From: Nesterenkonia muleiensis
GTDB taxonomy: Bacteria; Actinomycetota; Actinomycetes; Actinomycetales; Micrococcaceae
DNA length: 64,000 nt
Assembly: GCF_003600155.1 (NCBI RefSeq)
Contig: NZ_QWLD01000038.1
Location: 124,001-188,000 of the forward strand
Direction of reading: 5' to 3'
Shown: positions 1 through 8,021 of the stretch, in pieces
Layout: each line of letters opens with the position of its first letter
How positions within the stretch are numbered: position 1 is the first letter of the stretch
Made by a program: the position numbers and the translations under genes
Notes under the pieces: generated by a model
The model's input: only the letters and a program-made list of their open reading frames with translations
Database searches by the model: none
What the model was told of the DNA's origin: nothing

Positions 1-147
1 GTCTCAGAAAGATCACGTCAACCGCAGTGATAGGACCTCGAATGCGGAAAAAACCGCGAAATATCAAGGATCCAAGGGCGTTATCATCTTGTTATTTTAG
101 TTTCTGTGACTTAACTGTGAATTGTTGGCGTCGAGGACAGCCGGAGG
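1..147. other. Left-edge stretch without a recognised gene
   Basis: This stretch is AT-richer than the rest of the window and lies beyond the stop codon of the arginine deiminase gene. A weak GCGG/CCGC inverted repeat with an A6 loop sits at 44-57. I see no credible coding sequence and cannot tell whether it holds the arcA terminator. Confidence 0.4.
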
Positions 148-1404
148 TCATTCCACGGGGTCGCGCAGGGTGGGGCAGCTCATGCACCGGGGGCCTCCGC
201 GGCCGCGCCCCAATTCTCCGCCGGGGACTTCGATGACCTCGATGCCGGACTCCCGCAAGAAGGCATTGGAGGTGGGGGTCCGGTCATAGGTGACCACCGC
301 GCCGGGGGCCACGGCCAGGGCGTTGCAGCCATCGTCCCACTGCTCGCGCGCTGCGGAGTGGACATCCTGCTCAGCGGTGAGGATCCGCAGGCCGTGCAGC
401 CCAAGAGCGTCGGCGATCGCTCGGTGCGCCTGCCCGGGCTGATGGTCGGCGATGTTCAGCTCCACCTGGTCGGAGGAGCCTGCCGCACCGCCCCGGGCAG
501 TGACGGTGTAGGAGGCCAGTTCGCCGAGTCCGGCGTACTCGATGAAGGACCTCTCGTCCACCATGGTCATCACCGTGTCCAAGTGCATGAAGGACCGAGC
601 CTTGGGCAGCTCCAGTGCGACCACCCGGTCGGCGGAACCCGCCGCGAAGAGCCGTTTGGCCAGCCGCTCCACGCCCTGCGGAGTGGTGCGTTCGCTCATC
701 CCCACCAGCACCGCACCATTGCCGATCACCAGGACATCTCCGCCCTCGACGGTGGCCTGCTGATCATTGAGCCCATCGGCCCAGCGGTTGAACTGTGCGG
801 CGGCGAACTGCGGATGCCACCGGTAGATGGCCTCATAGGTGATCGCCTCCCGCATGCGGGCCGGCTTCTGCATGGAGTTCACCGCGACCCCGTCATAGAC
901 CCAGCAGGAAGCATCGCGGGCGAACAGGTGGTTCGGCAGCGGGGCCACCACCAGGTCATCGGGTCCCAGGGAGTGCAGCACAATGGAGCGTGGCTCATCG
1001 GTGAGCTCCAGCAGCTCCCGCTTGGTCAGTCCGCCGATCACCAGCTCGGCCAGGGCGGCCTCGTCCAGTCCGGCGGCGACGGTCCGCAGCAGCGGAGCAG
1101 CGGCTGGGCCGTAGATACGCTCATCAAAGGTATGGTCCAGTACGAAGTCCTTGGCTTCCTGGACCGAAAGCGTCTGGCGCAGCAGGGCATCCAGGTGCAG
1201 GACCTGGGCTCCTGCTGCTTCGAGTGCGGCGGAGAACTGGTCATGCTCCTCCTGGGCGCGGCGGACCCACAGCAGATCGTCGAATAGCAGGTCATCTTTG
1301 GTCTCCGGGGTCAGTCGCAGCAGCTCGGTGCCGGGCCGGTGCACGATCACCTGCCGGAGTTGGCCCACCTCGGAGCCCACATACAGTTCATTCATGCTGT
1401 TCAT
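148..1404 (-). CDS. arcA: Arginine deiminase
   Basis: Hydrolyses L-arginine to citrulline and ammonia in the cytoplasm, the first step of the arginine deiminase pathway and a source of acid-neutralising ammonia. The protein is 418 aa, the usual family length. Family landmarks are visible: the DDLLFDDLLW block near residue 40, the FARD motif, the VEGGD motif, the FMHLDTVMTMVD segment with the catalytic His and Asp, and the C-terminal CMSCP motif whose first Cys (about residue 407) is the nucleophile. The open frame extends upstream to 1602 but that part overlaps the divergent oxidoreductase gene and is not family sequence. Start is 1404 or 1395; GGAAG lies at a better distance from 1395. No arcB, arcC or arcD is nearby, so it appears to act alone here. 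Confidence 0.93.
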   Translation of the reverse strand: MNSMNELYVGSEVGQLRQVIVHRPGTELLRLTPETKDDLLFDDLLWVRRAQEEHDQFSAALEAAGAQVLHLDALLRQTLSVQEAKDFVLDHTFDERIYGPAAAPLLRTVAAGLDEAALAELVIGGLTKRELLELTDEPRSIVLHSLGPDDLVVAPLPNHLFARDASCWVYDGVAVNSMQKPARMREAITYEAIYRWHPQFAAAQFNRWADGLNDQQATVEGGDVLVIGNGAVLVGMSERTTPQGVERLAKRLFAAGSADRVVALELPKARSFMHLDTVMTMVDERSFIEYAGLGELASYTVTARGGAAGSSDQVELNIADHQPGQAHRAIADALGLHGLRILTAEQDVHSAAREQWDDGCNALAVAPGAVVTYDRTPTSNAFLRESGIEVIEVPGGELGRGRGGPRCMSCPTLRDPVE

Positions 1405-1483
1405 GCTTCCATAGCCTGGGAATGCGTGCGGGCTCTCCGCGATTGGGCACTGAGAGAGTCCGTGACGGAAAGGAACCCCAGCG

Positions 1484-2563
1484 ATGTCAGTGCCGCCCCA
1501 GCTGTTTGAACCGATCAGCCTGCGCAGTCTCACCATCCGCAACCGCATCTGGGTGCCGGCGATGTGCCAGTACTCCGCTGAAGCCCAGGACGGGGTGGCC
1601 ACCGACTGGCATCTGGTTCATCTGGGCTCCTTCGCCACAGGAGGGGCGGGGGCGATCATCGTGGAGGCCACCGGTGTGACTCCGCAGGGCAGGATCTCTC
1701 CTGAGGATCTAGGCCTGTGGAACCAGGAGCAGGAAGCCGCGCTGGCCCGGGTGGTGGACTTCATGCATTCTCAAGGCGCGGCCGCAGGCATCCAGTTGGC
1801 CCATGCAGGACGTAAGGCCTCCACATTCCGGCCCTTCACCGAACAGTCCGGGACTGTTCCTGCTGATCAGGGCGGGTGGACCACTGTGGCGCCCTCGGCG
1901 GTGGCCTACCCCGGCCTGGCAGAGCCCGAGGCCCTTGACGCGGAGGGAGTATCCGGCATTATTAGCGCCTTTGCCGATGCGGCCGAACGTGCTGTGGCCG
2001 CCGGGTTCGACGTCCTGGAGATTCACGCCGCCCACGGCTATCTGCTCCACCAGTTCCTCTCCCCGTTGAGCAACACCCGCAGCGATGCCTACGGCGGGAC
2101 CCTCCAGAATCGGGCGCGCCTGCTGCTGGAGGTGGTTGATGCCGTCCGTGCCCGGGCAGGGGAGGATGTTCCACTGCTGGTGCGGCTCTCCGCCACCGAC
2201 TGGACAGAGGGTGGGCTGACTGTGGAGGACACGGTGCAGGTGGTGGAGTGGCTCGAAGTGCGCGGTGTTGACATGGTGGATATCTCCAGCGGCGGCAACG
2301 CCCCGGTCCGGATCCCGTTGAGCCCTGGTTACCAGGTGCCCTTCGCCGCGGCGGTGAAGAAACAGACCGGGATGCCGGCCGCTGCGGTGGGCCTGATCAC
2401 CGAACCGGTCCAGGCCGAGCACATTCTGGCTACTGGCCAGGCGGATGTGGTGCTCATCGGCCGGGAATCGCTGCGAGACCCGCACTTCCCGCTGCGGGCG
2501 GCCCAGCACTTCGGCCACCGGCCCGGTTACCTCCCGGCTCAGTACGAACGCGCTTACCGCTAG
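1484..2563 (+). CDS. NADH:flavin oxidoreductase, Old Yellow Enzyme family (YqjM/NamA-like)
   Basis: FMN-dependent ene-reductase that uses NAD(P)H to reduce activated C=C bonds of enones and nitro compounds; cytoplasmic TIM barrel. The 359-aa protein begins with the typical LFEPISLRSLTIRNRI block. It has the YqjM-class Cys motif (AMCQYSAE, about residue 25), the QLAHAGRKAS loop, the HAAHGYLLHQFLSPLSN substrate and FMN segment, and a C-terminal IGRESLRDPHFPLRAA phosphate-binding end. It is transcribed divergently from arcA across 79 bp. The physiological substrate cannot be read from the sequence. Confidence 0.9.
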   Translation: MSVPPQLFEPISLRSLTIRNRIWVPAMCQYSAEAQDGVATDWHLVHLGSFATGGAGAIIVEATGVTPQGRISPEDLGLWNQEQEAALARVVDFMHSQGAAAGIQLAHAGRKASTFRPFTEQSGTVPADQGGWTTVAPSAVAYPGLAEPEALDAEGVSGIISAFADAAERAVAAGFDVLEIHAAHGYLLHQFLSPLSNTRSDAYGGTLQNRARLLLEVVDAVRARAGEDVPLLVRLSATDWTEGGLTVEDTVQVVEWLEVRGVDMVDISSGGNAPVRIPLSPGYQVPFAAAVKKQTGMPAAAVGLITEPVQAEHILATGQADVVLIGRESLRDPHFPLRAAQHFGHRPGYLPAQYERAYR

Positions 2564-2573
2564 AGTCGGTGTA
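2561..2573 (+). promoter_or_regulatory. Candidate leaderless promoter -10 for dgt
   Basis: TAGAGT (2561-2566) lies exactly 6 nt before the ATG at 2573, and no Shine-Dalgarno sequence is present. This spacing would put the transcript start on the A of the start codon. The same arrangement recurs elsewhere in the window. Confidence 0.45.
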
Positions 2574-4147
2574 TGACCAGCGCCCCGTTTTACCCCAGCG
2601 GAGTCCAGGACAGCAGAGCCCAAGACCCCCGACTGGCCCGGGCGGTGCCTGAGCTGCTGGCAGAGTCCCAGCGGGTGGAGAGGTGGCCGGAGTTCCGTGC
2701 CGACCTGGAACGGATCAGGTTCTCCCCCTACTTCTCCCGGCTGTCTGCGGTGACCCAGGTGATCTCGCAGACCGGGGCCGGGCTGGCGGTCCACAACCGG
2801 CTCACCCACTCTCTGAAGGTCGCCGCGGTGGCACGTGCCATCGCGGTGGCGCTCTCTGCTGCCGAAGGGCACACCAAACGGACCCTGGAGTCGCTGGGCG
2901 GCTGCCATCCTGTGGTGGTGCAGGCCGCCTCCTGCGCCCACGACGTCGGCCACCCGCCCTTCGGCCATCTGGGCGAGCAGACTCTGGACCGGTTGGCCCG
3001 GGAGCATTTCGGGCTGTCTGAGGGGTTCGAGGGCAATGCCCAGTCCTTCCGCATCATGGCCCGGCTTGATCAGCACAACCGTCACGATGCCGGCCTGAAC
3101 CTCACCGCTGCGGTGCGCTCTGCCATCGTGAAATATCCCTGGGTCAGAGCCGACGGCCTCGGTGAGCGCCCCGGAACGGAGACCGAGCGGGGGCTGGCTC
3201 CACCTGTTGGGGGCGGCGGGGCGAAGAAGTTCTCCGCCTACGCTGTGGACCTGCACAATATGCTTCAGGCCCGCGGCGCCTATCCGCGGATCGGGCAGCG
3301 GCAGCAGACCGTGGAGTGCTCGGTGATGGACGTTGCCGATGACATCGCCTATTCGCTGCACGACCTCGATGACTTCTACCGGGCCGGCCTGCTTAACCAG
3401 ACCGCCATCTCCGCGGAGTTCAGGACCTGGCACGCCGAACGCCGTCAGCTCGCCGAGATGGACCAGGCAACCCTGGTGCGCACCGAGCGCGCTCCGGGCC
3501 GGTCACTGGAGTTGCTCTGGCGGCGGCTCTACGCCAAAGACGCCTGGATCGCTGACCAGGACGCGTTCACCCAAGCAGTCGACCGGGTCTCCGAGGACGT
3601 GGTGGAGGGGCTGCTGCGGGTGCCCTTTGACGGCTCCCGGCAGGCGGAGCGCTCGTTGGCGACCTTCACCGCTACCTGGATCGGCCATCTGCAGAACTCT
3701 GTGGAGGTCCACGCCGCACCGCATGTGCGCTCCGGGCATGTGAACCTCAACCAGGCCGCCTGGCATGAGGTGGCGGTGCTGAAGTTCCTGCATGAGCGGT
3801 TCATCCTGGACCGCTCGGACTTGACCGTCTACCAGCGTGGCCAGGCCAAGCTTCTGGAACGGCTGGTGCTGGGCTTCTCTGCCTGGCTCGACGACGCCCA
3901 CGATGTGCGGCGGGCTCCGCGCCGGCTGCTGGATCTGGTGACCCTGGCCACCGAGGACATGCTCAGACTGCACCAGGATTCACCGGAACTGCTCGGGGCC
4001 GCCGATGAGCCGGCACTGCTGCGGCAGGCCAAGGGCCGGGGCATCATCGACTACATCGCCTCGCTCACCGACGCTCAGGCCACCTCACTGGACGCGCTGC
4101 TGGCCGGCACCTCCGAACGGCTCTGGGACGCCGGCCAGGGGCTGTAG
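2573..4147 (+). CDS. dgt: Deoxyguanosinetriphosphate triphosphohydrolase-like protein (dGTPase)
   Basis: HD-domain phosphohydrolase that cleaves dNTPs, typically dGTP, to the nucleoside and tripolyphosphate, limiting dNTP pools. The 524-aa protein carries the HD metal site in order: NRLTHSLKV (His near residue 79), CAHDVGHPPFGHLGE (His-Asp near 123), and the later MDVADDIAYSLHDLDDF with a metal-binding Asp near 255. The length matches the actinobacterial type. The insert around residues 195-220 (ETERGLAPPVGGGG) is variable in the family. It lies 10 bp after the oxidoreductase gene but has its own leaderless-type -10 element. Confidence 0.9.
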   Translation: MTSAPFYPSGVQDSRAQDPRLARAVPELLAESQRVERWPEFRADLERIRFSPYFSRLSAVTQVISQTGAGLAVHNRLTHSLKVAAVARAIAVALSAAEGHTKRTLESLGGCHPVVVQAASCAHDVGHPPFGHLGEQTLDRLAREHFGLSEGFEGNAQSFRIMARLDQHNRHDAGLNLTAAVRSAIVKYPWVRADGLGERPGTETERGLAPPVGGGGAKKFSAYAVDLHNMLQARGAYPRIGQRQQTVECSVMDVADDIAYSLHDLDDFYRAGLLNQTAISAEFRTWHAERRQLAEMDQATLVRTERAPGRSLELLWRRLYAKDAWIADQDAFTQAVDRVSEDVVEGLLRVPFDGSRQAERSLATFTATWIGHLQNSVEVHAAPHVRSGHVNLNQAAWHEVAVLKFLHERFILDRSDLTVYQRGQAKLLERLVLGFSAWLDDAHDVRRAPRRLLDLVTLATEDMLRLHQDSPELLGAADEPALLRQAKGRGIIDYIASLTDAQATSLDALLAGTSERLWDAGQGL

Positions 4148-4168
4148 AGGCTATGACTCTATAGGCTG

Positions 4169-4606
4169 GTGCAGGTGGGCGAACAGAACATCATTCGGGT
4201 GGCCGCAGTGATCATCCTCGATCGGGAGCACCGTGTGCTGACCGTGCGCAAGCAGGGCACCGACCGGTTCATGCAGCCCGGGGGCAAGCCCGAACCGGGG
4301 GAGAGTGCTCAGCAGACAGCGGTGCGCGAGGTCGCCGAGGAGATCGGCCTGCAGCTTCGGCCCGAGCAGCTGGTCGATATGGGGACCTTCAGGGCTGCGG
4401 CGGCCAATGAGCAGAACACCGTGGTGGTGTGCCAGAACTTCATGGTGGAGTACGACGACGCCGCACAGGAGATTTTGGGTGCCCTGGAGCCTGCCGCTGA
4501 GATCGCCGAGCTGCGCTGGATGCCGCTGGAGTCCCTGCAGCCGGCCGAGAATCTGGCTCCGCTGCTGACCGAGCAGGTGGCCCCTGCGGTGCGGAACGTC
4601 CTCTGA
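4169..4606 (+). CDS. Nudix hydrolase
   Basis: Cytoplasmic pyrophosphohydrolase of the Nudix superfamily; the substrate is a nucleoside diphosphate linked to an unknown moiety. The 23-residue Nudix box is complete, from GGKPEPGES (about residue 35) to REVAEEIGL, with the catalytic RE..EE glutamates intact. The 145-aa length is that of a single-domain Nudix enzyme. Two GTG starts are possible, 4169 and 4175. TAGGCT at 4162-4167 would fit a leaderless start at 4175. The gene follows dgt by 21 bp, giving a small nucleotide-housekeeping pair, and is convergent with the methyltransferase gene. Confidence 0.85.
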   Translation: MQVGEQNIIRVAAVIILDREHRVLTVRKQGTDRFMQPGGKPEPGESAQQTAVREVAEEIGLQLRPEQLVDMGTFRAAAANEQNTVVVCQNFMVEYDDAAQEILGALEPAAEIAELRWMPLESLQPAENLAPLLTEQVAPAVRNVL

Positions 4607-4610
4607 GACA

Positions 4611-5312
4611 CTACGGCCTCGTCCAGGTGTGGAGGAGGTAGCCGTAGCTCAGCCCCACAGCCTGGGGGTTCGCAGCCAACCACGGATCGGCGACCTCGCC
4701 GAACTCCAGCCGAAGAACCGCCTCGAGGTCATCCCGGGAGGTGAATCTCCAGCTGCTCATCACCTCGGTGGTGGTGGCTCCACGTTGTGCCCACCACCGG
4801 GTGGAGTAGTCGCCGTGGCCCTGCCGCTGTGCCGGAGCACTGGCGCCAAGCAGCTGGGCGAACTCTCCGTGGAGACCATCATTGTCAATCACTACCAGCC
4901 GGCCGCCGGGCCTGAGAACCCGTGCGACCTCGTTCAGCCCCGGGGTGGGGTCGAGGTGCCGGCTGGGAAAGAAGTATGCGAACCGGGCGTGCACCACATC
5001 GACGCTTTCTGCCTCCAGCGGAAGGTGTTCTGCGGATCCATGCCGCACCTCCGCCTGCGAGGTGCGGGCGCGGGCCAGCGGGAGCAGGGACTCATCAGGT
5101 TCGACCCCGATCAGCTGGTGGGCCGAATGGTACTTCGGCAGCCAGAAGCCGGAGCCGCAGCCCAGATCGACCAGCGTTCTGTCCTCCCACGGTGCGGCCT
5201 TCTCCAGTTCAGTCCAGAGAATTCCCTCGGGGTCCAGGGCCTGATTCTCCAGCTCATACAGCCCAGGGTCGGCACCTTGGTTGGCAGCGGGGATGAAGTC
5301 GCGGAGAGTCAC
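4611..5312 (-). CDS. Class I SAM-dependent methyltransferase
   Basis: Transfers a methyl group from S-adenosylmethionine to an unidentified acceptor. The 233-aa protein has the Rossmann-fold motif I LVDLGCGSGFWLP near residue 48, the acidic motif II end GVEPDE, and the post-I VDVVHARFAYFF and ARVLRPGGRLVVID motifs typical of the Methyltransf_11 group. Nothing in the sequence or the context fixes the substrate. It is convergent with the Nudix gene (4-bp gap) and divergent from the nitroreductase gene. Confidence 0.82.
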   Translation of the reverse strand: MTLRDFIPAANQGADPGLYELENQALDPEGILWTELEKAAPWEDRTLVDLGCGSGFWLPKYHSAHQLIGVEPDESLLPLARARTSQAEVRHGSAEHLPLEAESVDVVHARFAYFFPSRHLDPTPGLNEVARVLRPGGRLVVIDNDGLHGEFAQLLGASAPAQRQGHGDYSTRWWAQRGATTTEVMSSWRFTSRDDLEAVLRLEFGEVADPWLAANPQAVGLSYGYLLHTWTRP

Positions 5313-5410
5313 CTGCTCAGTCTGGCACAGGGAGGGGTGCTCACCATGACTGCCCTAGGGCGTCGTCGGCTGTGATCCTGATGACAGTGCGGAAGAACTC
5401 CGGGGGTAGG

Positions 5411-5433
5411 GGGGTTCATGAGAAATGGACCCC
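5411..5433 (+). promoter_or_regulatory. Hairpin in the leader of the nitroreductase gene
   Basis: GGGGTTCAT (5411-5419) pairs with ATGGACCCC (5425-5433) around a GAGAA loop, with one G-T wobble, 28 nt before the start codon. No U-tract follows, so a terminator is unlikely. It may be an mRNA structure or an operator. Confidence 0.35.
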
Positions 5434-5461
5434 CATCCGCCTGCTGATACGAGGAGAATCC

Positions 5462-6082
5462 ATGACCGTAGAGACCGTAGGACGTGTTGTCGCCCGTGAG
5501 GCGCTCGATGCCCTGTTCACCCACCGGCACACCACCAACACTTTCATCGACACACCGGTAGAGGCGGAGCTGATCAGGGCCGCCTACGACGACGCCCGGC
5601 TGGCCCCGGTCTCCATGAACTCCCAGCCGCTGCGCCTGACCCTGGTCCAGCAGGGCCAGTCCCGCCAGGCGCTGGTGGAGCAGATGATGGGCGGCAATAA
5701 GGAGAAGACCGTGGCCGCACCGCTGAGCATCGTGGTCGCCTACGACCCAGCCTGGCACCTGCACATGGATGAGCTGTTCCCCGCGATCCCGGGGGTGAAG
5801 GACACCTTCGAGTCCCAGCCGGAGAACCGGCACGCCATGGGCCGGGACAACGCCTCCATCCAGCTGGGCTATTTCCTGGTGGCTCTGCGTGCCCATGGCC
5901 TGGAAGTCGGCCCGATGGCAGGACTGGACGCTGCCGGCATTGACGCGCTCTTCCACTCGGAGACCGGCTGGAAGACCATTGCGGTGGTCAATGTGGGCCA
6001 CGCGCCGAACCCCGACGACGCGCAGGCCCAGTTCCCTCGCGGCAAACGCCTCGACTTCGCCGACATCAGCCAGCTGCGCTGA
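5462..6082 (+). CDS. Nitroreductase family protein, RutE/malonic semialdehyde reductase-like
   Basis: FMN-dependent reductase of the nitroreductase fold. The 206-aa protein most resembles the RutE/HadB-type branch (3-hydroxypropionate or malonic semialdehyde reductase) by its short length, the early RHTTNTFIDTPV and LAPVSMNSQPLRL segments, the DNASIQLGYFLVALRAHGLEVGPMAGLD block and the late VVNVGHAP strand. The start at 5462 is set by AGGAGA located 5 nt upstream; an in-frame extension to 5372 has no ribosome site. No other pyrimidine-degradation (rut) genes are near, so the physiological substrate is open. Confidence 0.8.
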   Translation: MTVETVGRVVAREALDALFTHRHTTNTFIDTPVEAELIRAAYDDARLAPVSMNSQPLRLTLVQQGQSRQALVEQMMGGNKEKTVAAPLSIVVAYDPAWHLHMDELFPAIPGVKDTFESQPENRHAMGRDNASIQLGYFLVALRAHGLEVGPMAGLDAAGIDALFHSETGWKTIAVVNVGHAPNPDDAQAQFPRGKRLDFADISQLR

Positions 6083-6108
6083 TCTCAGCAGGTGCACTGG
6101 TGGTGGAG

Positions 6109-7941
6109 TCAGCGCCCTCCAGCGGCCCCGCCGCCTCCGCCGCCGCCCACCCCGCCGGCGCCTGAGGACCCGGAGGTGCCCGAGGAGGTGGTCATCGCGC
6201 TGGTGAAACCGGACAGGGTGCTCTCCAGGGAGCCGGAGCCATCACGGAACAGACCCGGGTACCAGACCGGGTGGTCAATGCCATAGCTGCGGTAGGTGGC
6301 GTCCAGCACTTTGGACCACTGCTTCTCCAGGCCGTAGATCACGGCGAAGGGAAGGACCTTGTCGTAGAGCTGAACGGTTGCGGCGTCCTCTGCGTGCTGG
6401 CTCAGGGCATGTTCGGAGGACTGGAGCATCTCCCCATGGCCCTGTTCAGGGCCCCGGATGGTGGTCCGGACCGATTCCAGCTGCTGCCGCAGACCAGCGC
6501 CTTCGTGGGTGTGGACCCGCTGCGGAAACACGGCGATGAGTCCGCAGACCAGGCCGAGCATCCCGCCCAGCAGCGCGATGACGGTGGTGGTGACATTGTC
6601 ACGGCTGGTGCCGATCAGCAGCAGTATTGCCACTGGCCCAATCAGGAGCAGTCCGGCTGCGGCGAGGAGTACCGCGGCTGAACTGTGTTTTTTGGTGAGA
6701 AGTCCGCGGGCTTCTGCTTCCTTGGGCCCCTCTCGGACCAGCTTCTGCATACTGGTGGAAAAGGACTGCTTGTCTTTGCCCTTGCTCGGCAGCTTGAAGG
6801 TGTCTCCGGGCTGGAGGGAGGGGAAGAGCATGGTCAGCAGGCGTTCCTCCAGCGGGTCGCGGGCCAGGTGGGGGTCGGTCAGGCGCAGCATCGGCTCCGG
6901 GGTGCGGCTAAAGACCCCGCTGGTCTTTCCGGAGTCTTCGATGCGAAGAGCTCCACGCACGGCCAAGCGCAGGATCTCCGCTGTCACCGGGGAGCCGCTC
7001 GCGGCTGTCACCGGGGCTGCGATGAGCATCGGCACATCATCTGGAATGCCGTACCGCGGCAGGGTGTCACCGGTGTCTTGACGGTGCCGGCTGCGGAGAC
7101 GGAGAACCGTGATCAGCGCTGCTGTGCCAAGTCCGGCAGAAACCAGGCCCAGCACCGCTGGCAGGGTGTCGAGGATCCAGTTCGGCTGCCTTTCAGGCGG
7201 CTGCGGGACTGTGCCGGCCTCGAACCCCAGGGCCACGGTGAGACCTTCATAGCCCTCGAGGCTCACCGAGGGGACGGTGAATGCGCCGTCGTCCGGATCC
7301 CCGGTGTCGATCTCGCAGGGCTCAGACGAGCCCTCAGCGCCCGCGTAGCAGGCGGCATCACCGTTGAAGGCCTCGGCAAACTCCGGGCTCAGGTCAATCT
7401 GCACGGAGGCAGAATCGATCGACTGAGGACGCTGGCTGGGCACCAGATCCCAGTAGAACTCGTCGATATCGGCGTCGCCGGGGGAGTGGATCACGTTCTG
7501 CACGGTGTAGCTGAGCTGGTAGGTCTGCTGGCCGTGGACGTACTCGTCGTCGCCGATGAGGATCACCTGCATGCCGTCCTCAGTCTCGGTCTCGAACGGC
7601 ACCTCAGCCCCTGAGGCGTCGGTGACGGCGATGTCCTCGGGTGCGGCAGGAGCGCTGTGATAGCGCAGCGGAAGAGCCCGCACCAGTCCACGGTTCTGGT
7701 CATGCTCCGGGAACCGCGCCACCAGTTCTTCGGTGACGTGCGCGACTGCGACATCGTCGTCGAGGTCGAGGTCGAGGTCGAGGTCGAGCTCGTAGCTGAG
7801 CTCCCAGCTGTCGAAGTGGAAGTTCTCCACATCTTCTGCCTCGACTGCGGCGGTTGGGGCGGCCGATGCGCCCAGCAGCAGCAGGGTGAGGGCCGGGATG
7901 AAGAGCCCTTGCCAGAACGGGCGAGAAGGTGAGGTTTCCAT
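6109..7941 (-). CDS. DUF2207 domain-containing membrane protein
   Basis: Predicted exported and membrane-anchored protein of unknown function. From the ATG at 7941 it has a signal peptide (residues about 8-32), an extracytoplasmic DUF2207 domain with the FDSWELSYELD start, a membrane helix near residue 260 (LDTLPAVLGLVSAGLGTAALITVL), a cytoplasmic part, two more helices near residues 420-480, and a low-complexity Gly-rich C-terminus. An Asp-Leu repeat near residue 45 is encoded by a hexanucleotide tandem repeat. A GTG at 7974 is an alternative start. It is convergent with the nitroreductase gene and lies downstream of the MFS gene in the same direction. The Gly-rich tail is usual for this family. 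Confidence 0.8.
   Translation of the reverse strand: METSPSRPFWQGLFIPALTLLLLGASAAPTAAVEAEDVENFHFDSWELSYELDLDLDLDLDDDVAVAHVTEELVARFPEHDQNRGLVRALPLRYHSAPAAPEDIAVTDASGAEVPFETETEDGMQVILIGDDEYVHGQQTYQLSYTVQNVIHSPGDADIDEFYWDLVPSQRPQSIDSASVQIDLSPEFAEAFNGDAACYAGAEGSSEPCEIDTGDPDDGAFTVPSVSLEGYEGLTVALGFEAGTVPQPPERQPNWILDTLPAVLGLVSAGLGTAALITVLRLRSRHRQDTGDTLPRYGIPDDVPMLIAAPVTAASGSPVTAEILRLAVRGALRIEDSGKTSGVFSRTPEPMLRLTDPHLARDPLEERLLTMLFPSLQPGDTFKLPSKGKDKQSFSTSMQKLVREGPKEAEARGLLTKKHSSAAVLLAAAGLLLIGPVAILLLIGTSRDNVTTTVIALLGGMLGLVCGLIAVFPQRVHTHEGAGLRQQLESVRTTIRGPEQGHGEMLQSSEHALSQHAEDAATVQLYDKVLPFAVIYGLEKQWSKVLDATYRSYGIDHPVWYPGLFRDGSGSLESTLSGFTSAMTTSSGTSGSSGAGGVGGGGGGGAAGGR
7759..7788. repeat. Hexanucleotide tandem repeat (GTCGAG x5)
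   Basis: Five perfect copies of GTCGAG lie within the DUF2207 gene. On the coding strand they give an alternating Leu-Asp run just after the signal peptide. Slippage would add or remove whole Leu-Asp pairs without changing the frame. Confidence 0.9.
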
Positions 7942-8021
7942 AGAGCCCAGAATAGGGGAGACGGACCGGGGCACTGCCCAAGGGGACTCTCACCGCCGCC
8001 AGCGGCCCACGGGTTGACTGC

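Noticed and set aside
1405-1602. N-terminal extension of arginine deiminase
   Set aside because: The extra 66 residues overlap the divergent oxidoreductase coding sequence and do not resemble the family N-terminus.
1709-3433. 574-codon minus-strand open frame opposite the oxidoreductase and dgt genes
   Set aside because: It spans two well-supported genes and their junction, and has no recognisable family sequence or ribosome site.
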